From Ga0077560 sp046330435 (GTDB taxonomy: Bacteria > Actinomycetota > Thermoleophilia > Miltoncostaeales > Miltoncostaeaceae), in assembly GCA_046330435.1 (NCBI GenBank), contig JAXLST010000005.1, positions 248,001-312,000 of the forward strand: a stretch of 64,000 bases of DNA, written 5' to 3'. Position 1 is the stretch's first letter. The number at the start of each line of letters is the position of its first letter. The notes beneath the pieces were generated by a model. It saw only the letters and a program-made list of their open reading frames with translations, searched no databases and was not told where the DNA came from. Both the position numbers and the translations under genes were made by a program. Below are positions 1 through 8,244 of the stretch, piece after piece.

Positions 1-273
1 CACCTTCGACGACCCGGCGGCGATCTCCAGGACCTCGTTGTCGGTGAGCGACCGGCTGTTCGCGACGGGGTTCACGGCCCGCCCGGCCTCCTCCTGGAGG
101 CGCTTGGCGTCGGTCGCGAACGCGTCGAGGAGCTGCTGGACGTCGTCGGACGCCTCGGCGGGGGTTGTGGGCGGCGCCCCGGCGCCGGTCTTCTGGGCGA
201 CGGCAGGGGAGCACAGGGCGATCAGCAGGATCGCCAGGGCCGCCAGGAACCGGCGTGTTACCGGAAGGCCCAG
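1..273 (-). CDS. Secreted protein, N-terminal part (truncated by window edge)
   Basis: I do not recognise this gene. The frame reads a basic stretch (RRFLAAL), a hydrophobic core (AILLIALCSPAVA) and then a Thr/Pro-rich, acidic region, so it looks like a Sec signal peptide followed by a mature exported protein that continues beyond position 1. It follows the GtrA-type gene directly and overlaps its 3' end. No ATG, GTG or TTG lies at a sensible place: the nearest in-frame candidate is a CTG at 271-273, and the next GTG (492) is deep inside the upstream gene. The start is therefore tentative. Either a rare start codon or a base error near 260 would explain this. Confidence 0.5.
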   Translation of the reverse strand, partial: MGLPVTRRFLAALAILLIALCSPAVAQKTGAGAPPTTPAEASDDVQQLLDAFATDAKRLQEEAGRAVNPVANSRSLTDNEVLEIAAGSSKV

Positions 274-722
274 CGCCGGTTGAGCAGGAACGCGACCGGC
301 GTCACCAGCAGGATCGCGACGGCCTGGGCGGGCAGTTCCGGGATCCCCGCGACCACCAGCCCGTGCAGCAGCGCCAGGTTGATGCCCAGCGCCACGAGGC
401 TCACGGCGAGGTAGCGGAGGCCCTGCGAGGCCGCCGACCGTCCGCCGCCGCGGAAGGTCCAGTGGCGGTTGAGGGCGAAGTTGTTCAGCCACGCGACGCA
501 GAACGCCCCGATGGCCGACTCGATGTAGTGGAGGCCGATGCCGTTCAGCAGGGCCACGTACACGATCAGGTTCACCACGTACCCGGACGCGCCGACCACG
601 CAGAACCGCACCAGCTGCGCCCAGTCGGAGGCGCTGGCTTGATTGATCCGTGGGACGCGGAGGACACGCCGCACCCTCAGGGCGCGCCGTCCGGAGGTCC
701 GGGGCACTTGGCCGGTGGCCAT
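258..722 (-). CDS. GtrA-family four-helix membrane protein
   Basis: This is a 154-residue membrane protein with four predicted transmembrane helices (about residues 38-58, 64-84, 103-122 and 128-147). Aromatic/basic motifs follow helices 2 and 4 (LNRHWTF and LNRRWAFR), as is typical of the GtrA/DPMS-like family. Members are thought to move or flip polyprenyl-linked sugars for cell-envelope polysaccharide modification. The N-terminal 35 residues are basic and may be an over-extended start; a later start is possible. The ATG at 722 sits 9 nt after a TAACTT -10-like hexamer, which favours it as a leaderless start. Substrate cannot be deduced. Confidence 0.8.
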   Translation of the reverse strand: MATGQVPRTSGRRALRVRRVLRVPRINQASASDWAQLVRFCVVGASGYVVNLIVYVALLNGIGLHYIESAIGAFCVAWLNNFALNRHWTFRGGGRSAASQGLRYLAVSLVALGINLALLHGLVVAGIPELPAQAVAILLVTPVAFLLNRRWAFR

Positions 723-731
723 GACCGTGCA

Positions 732-737
732 AAGTTA
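732..737 (-). promoter_or_regulatory. Candidate -10 element of the gtrA-like gene
   Basis: TAACTT on the minus strand, 9 nt before the ATG at 722. It fits the TANNNT-plus-short-gap pattern seen before many genes here, which suggests leaderless transcription. Confidence 0.4.
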
Positions 738-829
738 CCAGCCGACCCGCTCCAGACGCTGCGGCGCCGGGTCGCCCGTCGCGGGTGGCGCGGGCGGCGC
801 ACCGCCCGATGACCGAGAATGAGCCCAGC

Positions 830-2119
830 ATGGAGCCTGTGAAGGGAGCCACCACGGCCGACCGCCTCGCCCCGCGCGACCCCGCGCGCTACGACCGACG
901 CTTCGCCGCCCGCGCGGCGGGCATCAAGTCGTCGGCGATGCGCGACCTCATGTCGCTCACCGAGCGGCCGGAGATCATCACGCTGGCCGGCGGCCTGCCG
1001 GACACCGACTCGTTCCCCGCCGAGGTGTTCGACGAGGTCTGGCAGGCGATCGCGCGCGACCACCGTGCCTCGGCGCTGCAGTACGGCCCCACCGAGGGCC
1101 TGCTGGAGCTGCGGGAGATGATCTGCGGGATCATGGCCGAGGGCGGCGCCGAGGCGCAGCCCGACGGGATCATCGTGACGGCCGGCGGCCAGCAGGCCAT
1201 CGACCTGTCGGTGCGGACGTTCGTGGACCCGGGCGACGTGGTCCTCGCGGAGGGCCCCACCTACCCCGGCGCGGTGCCGAGCTTCTCCACGTACGAGGCC
1301 CGGGTGGTGCACGTGCCGCTGGACGACGACGGCATGCGCGTGGACCTGCTGGAGGAGCGCATCGAGGAGCTGGCCGCGGAGGACATCCGGCCCAAGCTCA
1401 TCTACACGATCCCCAACTTCCACAACCCCGGCGGCGTGACGATGTCGCTGGAGCGGCGCCGGCGCCTGGTGCAGATCGCCCACGAGCGGGAGATCCTCAT
1501 CGTCGAGGACAACCCGTACGGGCAGATCCGCTTCGAGGGCGAGCCGCTGCCGACGCTGTGGGAGCTGGACGGCGGGGCCGGGTGGGTCATCCACCTGTCC
1601 ACGTTCTCGAAGATCCTCGCCCCGGGCCTGCGCGTGGGCTGGGCGGCCGCGCCCGCGCCGGTGCTGCGCAAGATGAACCTGGGCAAGCAGGCCGCCGACC
1701 TCGGCACCGGCACGCTCAACCAGCGGTTCATCGTCGAGTACCTGCGGCGCTTCGACTGGCGCGAGCACGTGACCCGGCTCAACGGCATCTACCGCTCCCG
1801 CCGCGACGCGATGCTGCGCGCGCTGGAGGAGGAGTTCCCGGCCGACGCACACTGGACCAGGCCGCAGGGCGGGCTGTTCGTGTGGGCGACGCTGCCCAGC
1901 TACATCGACACCACCGAGCTGCTGGCGCGCGCGATCGAGCGCCACCAGGTGGCGTTCGTGCCGGGTCGCGGGGCGTTCCTGGACGGCCGCGGCCGGAACA
2001 GCCTGCGCATGAACTACTCCTACGCCAACGAGGCGACCATCAGCGAGGGCGTGGAGCGCATCGGCGCCGCCATCGACGAGATGGTGGAGCTGCAGAAGCT
2101 GCTGGGGGGCGGGTCGTGA
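830..2119 (+). CDS. PLP-dependent aminotransferase, class I/II (MocR/LysN-like)
   Basis: This is a fold-type I aminotransferase of about 429 residues. Visible marks are AGGLPD near the N terminus, the TAGGQQAIDL cofactor-phosphate segment, YTIPNFHNPGG, the EDNPYGQIRF loop with the cofactor-contacting Asp, and the Schiff-base lysine in STFSKILAPGLRVGW (about Lys261). The family includes 2-aminoadipate, aromatic and branched-chain amino acid aminotransferases; substrate cannot be fixed from sequence. I chose the ATG at 830; ATGs at 785 and 809 are in frame and only add a non-conserved tail. The stop overlaps the start of ddl (GTGA), so the two are translated together, which may hint at a link to D-amino acid or cell-wall metabolism. 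Confidence 0.85.
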   Translation: MEPVKGATTADRLAPRDPARYDRRFAARAAGIKSSAMRDLMSLTERPEIITLAGGLPDTDSFPAEVFDEVWQAIARDHRASALQYGPTEGLLELREMICGIMAEGGAEAQPDGIIVTAGGQQAIDLSVRTFVDPGDVVLAEGPTYPGAVPSFSTYEARVVHVPLDDDGMRVDLLEERIEELAAEDIRPKLIYTIPNFHNPGGVTMSLERRRRLVQIAHEREILIVEDNPYGQIRFEGEPLPTLWELDGGAGWVIHLSTFSKILAPGLRVGWAAAPAPVLRKMNLGKQAADLGTGTLNQRFIVEYLRRFDWREHVTRLNGIYRSRRDAMLRALEEEFPADAHWTRPQGGLFVWATLPSYIDTTELLARAIERHQVAFVPGRGAFLDGRGRNSLRMNYSYANEATISEGVERIGAAIDEMVELQKLLGGGS

Positions 2120-3057
2120 GCCGCGTCGCGGTCCTCAAGGGCGGCCGCTCCCTGGAGCGCGAGGTGAGCCTGCGGTCGGGCACCAACGTGGAGGCGGCGC
2201 TGCGCCGCCTGGGCCACGAGGTGATCTCCGTGGACGCCGACCAGCACCTGGTGCGCACCCTGCGCGAGCAGCGCCCGGACGTCGCGTTCGTGGCCATGCA
2301 CGGCAAGGGCGGCGAGGACGGCACCGTCCAGGAGCTGCTGGAGATCCTGGGGATCCCGTACACCGGCTCCGGCGTCCTGGCCTGCCAGCGCTCGATGGAC
2401 AAGGTGGTCTCCAAGGCGATCTTCGCGCAGGAGGGGATCCCCACGCCCCGCTGGTTCGCGTTCAGCGAGGACGCGTTCCGGGAGCTGGGCGCCGCCGACA
2501 CGCTGCCGGAGATCCGCGAGCGGCTCGGCCTGCCGCTGGTCGTGAAGCCCGCCAAGCAGGGCTCCGCCCTGGGCATCAGCGTGGCGCACGAGCCCGGGGA
2601 GATCCCGCGGGGGCTCATGACCGCGCTGAGCTTCGACGACCGGGTGCTGCTGGAGGCGTTCGTGCAGGGCCGTGAGATCGCCGTGTCGGTGATCGGCACC
2701 GACGACCCGCGGGCGCTGCCGGTGGTGGAGGCCCGCCCCAAGGACGGCGACTTCTACGACTTCGAGGCCCGGTACACCCCCGGCGCCACCGAGCTCATCG
2801 CCCCCGCGGAGATCGACGACGACACCGCCGCCGAGGCGAGCCGCCTGGCGCTCGCCTGCTACGAGGCGCTGGGGTGCCGGGGCTTCGGCCGGGTCGACAT
2901 GATCCTCGACCGCGACCACAGGCTGTGGGTCCTGGAGCTCAACACCATCCCGGGCCTCACCGACACCAGCCTGCTGCCCGCCGCCGTCGAGGCGTCCGGT
3001 CTGAGCTTCGACGAGATGATCGCCAAGGTCCTGGGCCTGGCCGACCTGGGCGGCTGA
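2116..3057 (+). CDS. ddl: D-alanine--D-alanine ligase
   Basis: This 313-residue ATP-grasp enzyme joins two D-alanines for peptidoglycan precursors in the cytoplasm. Marks in order: an N-terminal GGRSLEREVSLRSG segment, HGKGGEDG (62-69), SMDKVVSK, the ATP-binding VVKPAKQGSALGIS, RVDMILD with a metal ligand near 261, and ELNTIPGLTDTSLLP (274 onward). The usual Ddl spelling EFNT-PG is ELNTIPG here, a conservative change. Length is normal for short bacterial Ddl. The GTG start overlaps the aminotransferase stop by 4 nt. No mur or van genes are next to it, so the neighbourhood is not a classical dcw or vancomycin-resistance cluster. Confidence 0.92.
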   Translation: MSRVAVLKGGRSLEREVSLRSGTNVEAALRRLGHEVISVDADQHLVRTLREQRPDVAFVAMHGKGGEDGTVQELLEILGIPYTGSGVLACQRSMDKVVSKAIFAQEGIPTPRWFAFSEDAFRELGAADTLPEIRERLGLPLVVKPAKQGSALGISVAHEPGEIPRGLMTALSFDDRVLLEAFVQGREIAVSVIGTDDPRALPVVEARPKDGDFYDFEARYTPGATELIAPAEIDDDTAAEASRLALACYEALGCRGFGRVDMILDRDHRLWVLELNTIPGLTDTSLLPAAVEASGLSFDEMIAKVLGLADLGG

Positions 3058-4026
3058 CTACCCCGCCCGCTCGTCCAGGACCCGCAGGCGGTCCGCGATG
3101 GCGCCGGTGGCACGGTCCTCCTGCAGGGCGAGCAGCCCGTCCAGCACGCGGTTGACCGGCACGTCGATGCCCAGCTCGGCGCCCTGGCGGGCCACGAACC
3201 CGCAGATGGCGTCGCGTTCCACCGCCTTGCCGGCGGCGATGTCCTGGGCGGTGGAGGGCCGGTAGTCGCGCAGCTGGGGGTTGAAGGCCGCCATGCGGTC
3301 GGCGTCGGCGGCGGTGAGCGGCACGCCGCTGGCGTTGGCGACCGCGACGAGCTCCCCCATGGCCTCGCGCACCAGGGCGGCGGACTCCGGGTTGGCGAGC
3401 GACTCCCCGCTGGTGCAGCCGGTGACCGCGCACATGGCGTTGAAGCCGACGTTCCACAGCAGCTTGTCCCACTGGTCGCGCACGATGTCGGCGCTGAGCG
3501 TGACGTTCCACGCCCCGTCGACGATGGCGAACACCGCCCGGGCGCGGTCGGTGATGCCGCCGGCCGGGTCGCCCAGGCTCACGCGCCCCTCGGCCTGGTG
3601 GTCGACGGTGCCGGGGTCGTTCACGCGCAGGCCCACGAAGCACTGGCCGCCCAGCACGTCGTCGCGGCCCAGCGCGGCGGTGAGCCGGGTCACGTTCTCC
3701 ACGCCGTTCTGCAGCGACAGCACCAGGGTGCCGGGGCCCAGGGCGGGGGCGAGGTCACGGGCCGCCTGTAGGGTCTGATGCGACTTCACGGTCACCACCG
3801 CGAGGTCCGGCGGAGGCCCCTCCGGCCGCCCGACGGCCCGCACCGGGACCTCCCACACCTCGCCGCCGGCCTCACGCACCCGCACATGACCCTGCCGCCG
3901 AAGCGCCTCCAGGTGCTCCCCACGGGCGACCAGCGTCACCTCGTGCCCGGCGCGCGCCAGGAGCGCCCCGTAGTAGGAGCCCACGCCACCCGCGCCCATC
4001 ATCACGATTGATGCCAGCCGAACCAC
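3058..4026 (-). CDS. panE: 2-dehydropantoate 2-reductase (ketopantoate reductase)
   Basis: The product reduces ketopantoate to pantoate with NADPH in the pantothenate/CoA pathway. It has the N-terminal Rossmann motif GAGGVGSYYGALLARAGH, a VARGEHLEAL segment, the conserved TVKSHQT lysine, NGVEN, and a C-terminal helical domain with NVGFNAMCAVTG and the SMLQD-like segment replaced by RPSTAQD. Several starts are possible (GTG 4035, GTG 4026, GTG 4005, ATG 4002). The first beta strand (ASIVMMGAGG) must be kept, so I prefer the GTG at 4026. With that choice the 5' end overlaps the 5' end of the divergent crotonase gene. The family also contains enzymes acting on other 2-keto acids. Confidence 0.85.
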   Translation of the reverse strand: MVRLASIVMMGAGGVGSYYGALLARAGHEVTLVARGEHLEALRRQGHVRVREAGGEVWEVPVRAVGRPEGPPPDLAVVTVKSHQTLQAARDLAPALGPGTLVLSLQNGVENVTRLTAALGRDDVLGGQCFVGLRVNDPGTVDHQAEGRVSLGDPAGGITDRARAVFAIVDGAWNVTLSADIVRDQWDKLLWNVGFNAMCAVTGCTSGESLANPESAALVREAMGELVAVANASGVPLTAADADRMAAFNPQLRDYRPSTAQDIAAGKAVERDAICGFVARQGAELGIDVPVNRVLDGLLALQEDRATGAIADRLRVLDERAG

Positions 4027-4841
4027 CTCCCGCACCCGCGCTCGTCACCGCCGTCGACGGTCCCGCCCTGGTCCTGCGCATGTGCAACCCGGCCCGGGCC
4101 AACGCCGTCGACGACGGAATCCTGGACGCCATCACCGCGGCGGTGCAAGCGCCACCCCCCGGGGTGCGGTGCGTGCTGCTGGGCGGCGACGGCGACCGGC
4201 ACTTCTCCGCCGGGCTGGACCTGGGCGACGTGGAGGGTGACGCGCTCGCCGCCCGCCTGCGCGACGGGGAGCGCCGGCTGGGCGTCGCCACCGCCGCGAT
4301 CGCGGCGTGCCCCGTGCCCGTGGTCGCGGTCATCGGCGGCGCGGCGTTCGGCGGGGCCCTGGAGCTCGCGATCGCCTGCGACTGGCGGCTCGCCGCCGAC
4401 ACCGCGAAGCTCGCGATGCCCGCCGCGCGCCTGGGCGTGGTCTACGCACCGGAGGGCCTGCGCCGGTTCGTGGCCTGCCTGGGTCCCGCCCGCGCCCGGG
4501 AGCTGTTCCTCACGGGCCGCCCGGCGGACGCCGCGCGCGCCCTGGAGATCGGCCTGGTGGACCGGGTGGTCCCGCACGCGGAGCTGTGGGAGGCCGCGAT
4601 GCAGGCCGCCGCGGACATCGCCCTGGCGGGTCCCACGGCGGTGGCGGGCACCCGTGCGGCGATCGACGCGCTCGCCGGCCCCCTGGACCCCGCGGCGCGT
4701 GATGCGGTGGACGGCTTGCGCGAGCGCGCCTACGCGTCCCCGGAGTTCGCCGAGGGGCTCGCGGCGTTCCGCGGCAAGCGTCCCCCGGACTGGTCGGGCT
4801 TCACCGCCTCCGGCGGCCCCGCGGGGCCGCCGGAGGGGTGA
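4011..4841 (+). CDS. Enoyl-CoA hydratase/isomerase (crotonase) family protein
   Basis: This 276-residue crotonase-fold protein has the oxyanion-hole and CoA-binding motif GGAAFGGALELAIACDWRLAA and a GLVDRVVPH segment. The first catalytic Glu (in GALELA) is present. The second Glu of true hydratases, normally in a PE-x-K/R-x-G-x context, is replaced by PAARLGV, so simple hydratase activity is doubtful; an isomerase, hydrolase or other crotonase reaction is possible. I chose the ATG at 4011; a TTG lies directly before it. It is divergent from panE with overlapping 5' ends and convergent with pckA. Confidence 0.8.
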   Translation: MPAEPPPAPALVTAVDGPALVLRMCNPARANAVDDGILDAITAAVQAPPPGVRCVLLGGDGDRHFSAGLDLGDVEGDALAARLRDGERRLGVATAAIAACPVPVVAVIGGAAFGGALELAIACDWRLAADTAKLAMPAARLGVVYAPEGLRRFVACLGPARARELFLTGRPADAARALEIGLVDRVVPHAELWEAAMQAAADIALAGPTAVAGTRAAIDALAGPLDPAARDAVDGLRERAYASPEFAEGLAAFRGKRPPDWSGFTASGGPAGPPEG

Positions 4842-4850
4842 GACGACTGC

Positions 4851-6416
4851 CTACGACGCGGCCTTGGCGGCGGCGGCGTTGATGTCGTCGGCCAGCTTCT
4901 TGGCCGTCGCGTCGTAGCCCGAGGGGTCCGCCCAGGTGCTGCGCGGGTCCAGCAGGCCGGTCTCGACGCCCTCGATCGCGACCGGGACGTGGAACCCGAA
5001 GATCGGGTCCTGACGCATCTCGGCGTGGTCGAGCTCGCCCGACAGGGCGGCGCGGACGATCGCGCGGGTCGCGGCGATCGGCATGCGGTGGCCGACGCCG
5101 TACGGGCCGCCGGTCCAGCCGGTGTTCACCAGGAACGCCGACACGAAGTGCTTCTCCAGGAGCTCCTTGAGCAGCTCGCCGTAGACCTTCGGCGGCTGCG
5201 GCAGGAACGCCGCGCCGAAGCAGGCGCTGAACGTCGCCTGCGGCTCCTTCACGCCCACCTCGGTGCCCGCGACCTTCGCGGTGTACCCGGCGAGGAACAT
5301 CTTCATGGCCTCCTCGGGGGTGAGGCGGGCCACGGGCGGGAGCACGCCGAACGCGTCGGCCGTGAGCATGACCATCGCGGACGGGTGCCCGGCGCGCTTC
5401 TCCGGGACGGCGTTCGGGATGGAGCTCAGCGGGTAGGCGCCGCGGGTGTTCTCCGTCAGCGAGGAGTCGTCGAGGTCGAGCTCACGGGTGTGGTCGTCCA
5501 TCACGACGTTCTCGAGCACCGTCCCGAACATCCGGGTGGTGGCGTAGATCTCCGGCTCCGCCTTCTCGGACAGGCCGATGACCTTCGCGTAGCAGCCGCC
5601 CTCGAGGTTGAAGACGCCGTCCTCGGCCCAGCCGTGCTCGTCGTCGCCGATGAGCGGGCGCTCGGTGTCGGTGGACAGCGTGGTCTTGCCGGTGCCGGAC
5701 AGGCCGAAGAACACCGCCACGCGGCCGTCCTTGCCGACGTTCGCCGAGCAGTGCATCGACATGACGCCGTTGCTCGGGAGGCGGTCGTTCATGAGGCTGA
5801 ACGCGGACTTCTTGATCTCACCGGCGTACTGGGTGCCGCCGATCAGCACCTCGGAGGTGCCGAGGTTGAGGACCACGAAGTTCGTGTTGTTGGTGCCGTT
5901 CTCGGCCGGGTCGGCCTCGAAGCTCGGCGCGTGCAGGATGAGCGCGTCCGGGACGACGGTGGCACGGGCCTCCGCGCCGATGTCGATGAACATCGTCTGC
6001 GCGAAGAGGGTGTGCCAGGCGCTCTCGGAGATCACCCGCACGTTGATGCCGTGCGTGGGGTGGGCGCCGACGCGGGCGTCCAGGACGTACAGGTTGGGGG
6101 CGGCGGACAGGTGCGCCCGCAGGCCCGAACCGAGCAGCTCGGCGTGCTCCAGGGAGATCGCCTGGTTGACGTCCCCCCACCACACGCGGCCCTCGCTGCT
6201 GGGCTCGCGCACCACGAACTTGTCCTTCGGGGCGCGTCCGGTGTGACGGCCGGTGGACACGACGAGCGGCCCGCCCTTGGCGAGGCGGCCGTCGCCGGCC
6301 CGGAGCGCGTGCTCGTACAGAGCCGCCGTGGACAGGTTCCAGTGCACGGTGCCGCTGGGTCGCAGACCGTGCGCGTCGAGACCGGTCGCCGAACGTTCAC
6401 CCACGTCGATCGCCAT
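4851..6416 (-). CDS. pckA: Phosphoenolpyruvate carboxykinase (ATP)
   Basis: The enzyme converts oxaloacetate and ATP to PEP, ADP and CO2, the entry step of gluconeogenesis. The 521-residue product has the family length and motifs: RHTGRAPKDKFVV, the substrate loop GGTQYAGEIKKS (193-204), the kinase-1a P-loop GLSGTGKTTLS (238-248), the metal site DTERPLIGDDEHGW, and TGWTGGPYGVGHRM. These assign the ATP-dependent rather than the GTP-dependent family, which is the more common one in actinobacteria. A strong ribosome-binding site (GGAGGG at 6420-6425) supports the ATG at 6416. The upstream permease gene ends inside the first codons of this one, so co-transcription is possible. Confidence 0.95.
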   Translation of the reverse strand: MAIDVGERSATGLDAHGLRPSGTVHWNLSTAALYEHALRAGDGRLAKGGPLVVSTGRHTGRAPKDKFVVREPSSEGRVWWGDVNQAISLEHAELLGSGLRAHLSAAPNLYVLDARVGAHPTHGINVRVISESAWHTLFAQTMFIDIGAEARATVVPDALILHAPSFEADPAENGTNNTNFVVLNLGTSEVLIGGTQYAGEIKKSAFSLMNDRLPSNGVMSMHCSANVGKDGRVAVFFGLSGTGKTTLSTDTERPLIGDDEHGWAEDGVFNLEGGCYAKVIGLSEKAEPEIYATTRMFGTVLENVVMDDHTRELDLDDSSLTENTRGAYPLSSIPNAVPEKRAGHPSAMVMLTADAFGVLPPVARLTPEEAMKMFLAGYTAKVAGTEVGVKEPQATFSACFGAAFLPQPPKVYGELLKELLEKHFVSAFLVNTGWTGGPYGVGHRMPIAATRAIVRAALSGELDHAEMRQDPIFGFHVPVAIEGVETGLLDPRSTWADPSGYDATAKKLADDINAAAAKAAS

Positions 6417-7620
6417 GTGCCCTCCGAGTTCTTTGCCGAGACGGCGAAGTCTGACGGACCCCCGGAAGCCACCGCAACCCGGCAAATCCCGTAACCATCA
6501 CTGCGGCCACGGCCCCTGATCCCGATCCGGACAGGGAGAACGTCATTCCGACGGCGACCGAGGCCCCCCATGCGACCAGCCCGTACCGCACCCACCCGGC
6601 CGGCGGCGCCGTGAGCCGCGGCCACGCCCACCAGCACAGCACCGCGAGCCCGGGCGCGAGGATCGCCATGGCCACCAGGTAGGCGGGCATGCGGTCGCTG
6701 AACCCCGAGGCGGCCAGCACCAAGCCGATCCCGAGGACCACGAGCATGCCGCGGCGGTGCCCGATGGGCACCGCGCCCTGCAGCGCCAGGGAGCCGGAGA
6801 ACAGGTTCGACATGACCGACCCGAAGAAGCCGGCGGCGATGAACAGGTAGGCGCCGGTGCTGCTGCCGAGGGCCTTCATCACGTCGGCGAGGTCCCAGGT
6901 GCCGGTCGCGGCCTGCAGCGTGGCCCCAGCAAGTGCGAATGCGGTCAAAGGGGCCGCCAGGCCCGCCAGGCCGCACCACAGCACCTGCCGCCGGCGCTGC
7001 AGGTCGATGGTGAAGTCGGGCGTGCGCAGCGCGAAGGCGGCACCGTACCCCACCATCAGCGACGCGGCCTCGATGGGCGAGATGGGGTCGGTGGCGGTGC
7101 GGGCCGACTGCAGCGCCAGGCCGTGGGCGTCCGAGGCCAGGTGCATGCCCCAGGCGGCGAGGGTGACGGTGGCGACGCCCGCGGCGAGCGCCGCCCAGGA
7201 GAGCGATCCGATGCCCCGCCAGGTCATCGCCAGGGCCAGGAGGGCGAACAGCACCATCCCCGCCACGTCCGGGATGCCGAGCAGCCGGCCGGTGGCCGTG
7301 CCGGCGACGCCGACGTTCACCCCGAACCAGCCGATCATCATCACGAGCATCGCCAGCGAGGCGATCCGCCGGGATCCCTCCACGCCCAGGGGGCCGGCGA
7401 CGACGCCGCCCAGCGGCAGCTCGAGGCGCTGCCCCAGCATCCCCTGGCCCACGGCGAGGGTGGTGAGCGCGGCGACGCCCGCGAGGACCGCGGCCACCAG
7501 GACCCAGCCCTCCACGCCCTCGGCGACGCCGCCGCCGGCCATCAGCGCGGCGGGGCTGGTGCCGATGCCGACCCACGGCCCGACGCGCCGCAGCCACCCG
7601 TGACCCGGGATCGCCCTCAC
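6397..7620 (-). CDS. NCS1-like (cytosine/purine permease-type) membrane transporter
   Basis: This polytopic membrane protein of 407 residues has about 11-12 hydrophobic helices. The N-terminal GIGTSPAALMAGG and the helix-breaking SxxxNLFSGSLALQG region resemble the nucleobase-cation-symport-1 family (CodB-like), but identity is not strong enough to name a substrate. Its 3' end overlaps the pckA start by 20 nt and covers the pckA ribosome-binding site, so its translation must pass through pckA initiation. The GTG start lies 6 nt after TACGCT, consistent with a leaderless transcript. The basic Ser/Arg-rich tail is cytoplasmic. Confidence 0.6.
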   Translation of the reverse strand: MRAIPGHGWLRRVGPWVGIGTSPAALMAGGGVAEGVEGWVLVAAVLAGVAALTTLAVGQGMLGQRLELPLGGVVAGPLGVEGSRRIASLAMLVMMIGWFGVNVGVAGTATGRLLGIPDVAGMVLFALLALAMTWRGIGSLSWAALAAGVATVTLAAWGMHLASDAHGLALQSARTATDPISPIEAASLMVGYGAAFALRTPDFTIDLQRRRQVLWCGLAGLAAPLTAFALAGATLQAATGTWDLADVMKALGSSTGAYLFIAAGFFGSVMSNLFSGSLALQGAVPIGHRRGMLVVLGIGLVLAASGFSDRMPAYLVAMAILAPGLAVLCWWAWPRLTAPPAGWVRYGLVAWGASVAVGMTFSLSGSGSGAVAAVMVTGFAGLRWLPGVRQTSPSRQRTRRAHGDRRG

Positions 7621-7626
7621 CGCGCC

Positions 7627-7632
7627 AGCGTA
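7627..7632 (-). promoter_or_regulatory. Candidate -10 element of the NCS1-like gene
   Basis: TACGCT on the minus strand, 6 nt before the GTG at 7620; fits the leaderless TANNNT pattern of the window. Confidence 0.4.
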
Positions 7633-7643
7633 GCTGTGCCAGG

Positions 7644-8192
7644 ATGCCGCGCGGAATGCGCCGATCAGAGCTCGAGGCCCTGGGGATCCAGCTCCCCGTC
7701 CTGCCCACCGCCGTCCTGGGCGCCCTGCCCGGCCCGCCGGAGTGGGCGGCCCGGCTGGCGTCCATCGGCGTGGACGTGCTCGCCAGCGGGGCCCCGGAGG
7801 ACACCCCGGACACCTGGCGCGCCGCGGCGGAGGCCGCTCCGTACCGTGCCGTGATGGCGAACCCCGGGGACCCGGCCGCGCTCGCCGCCGCCGGGGCCAA
7901 GCTGCTGCAGGGAGACCTCCCCGCCCAGCCCGGCACCTACGTGCTGGGCCCCGGCGACGCGATGGTCGCCATCGTCGACGGCTCGTCCGCCGAGGTGGAG
8001 GACCCCAACGTGATCGGCCGGCTGGTGGTGGAGGCCGTGCAGGACACGCCGCCCGCGCAGCTCTGGGTGGTCGCCACCCCCGGCCTGCACCTGCTCGCCG
8101 AGGACGTCGTCGAGGCGAAGCTGCGGGCCCTGTGCGAGGCGACCTACCAGGCGCGCCTCGCCATCGCGAAGATCCAGTTCGAGATGGACTGA
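7644..8192 (+). CDS. Unknown protein, possible MetE/UROD-like barrel fragment
   Basis: This 182-residue protein is not firmly recognised. The frame has good codon bias and ordered secondary structure. The C-terminal part (VVATPGLHLLAEDVVEAKLRALCEA) recalls the last helix of cobalamin-independent methionine synthase/UROD-type TIM barrels, where a similar GL-x-x-L-x-x-x-x-A-x-x-KL-x-x-L-x-EA pattern occurs. It is only half of such a barrel, and the Zn-binding His/Cys set is absent, so it may be a degenerate or single-domain relative. It stands alone between a divergent permease and a convergent membrane-protein gene. The ATG at 7644 is used; ATG 7656 is also possible. Confidence 0.55.
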   Translation: MPRGMRRSELEALGIQLPVLPTAVLGALPGPPEWAARLASIGVDVLASGAPEDTPDTWRAAAEAAPYRAVMANPGDPAALAAAGAKLLQGDLPAQPGTYVLGPGDAMVAIVDGSSAEVEDPNVIGRLVVEAVQDTPPAQLWVVATPGLHLLAEDVVEAKLRALCEATYQARLAIAKIQFEMD

Positions 8193-8225
8193 GGCGGGCG
8201 GGGCGGGACGTTGCCGGGGGTGGGA

Positions 8226-8241
8226 CGCCGCCGTGGCGGCG
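8226..8241. terminator. Short GC hairpin between convergent genes
   Basis: CGCCGCC-GT-GGCGGCG lies between the stops at 8192 and 8245. It could act as a two-way stop, but it lacks a T-run. Confidence 0.3.
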
Positions 8242-8244
8242 GCC

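Noticed and set aside
7644..8192. Possible split or truncated metE
   Set aside because: Length, lack of zinc ligands and absence of the other half nearby do not support a methionine synthase; kept as unknown.
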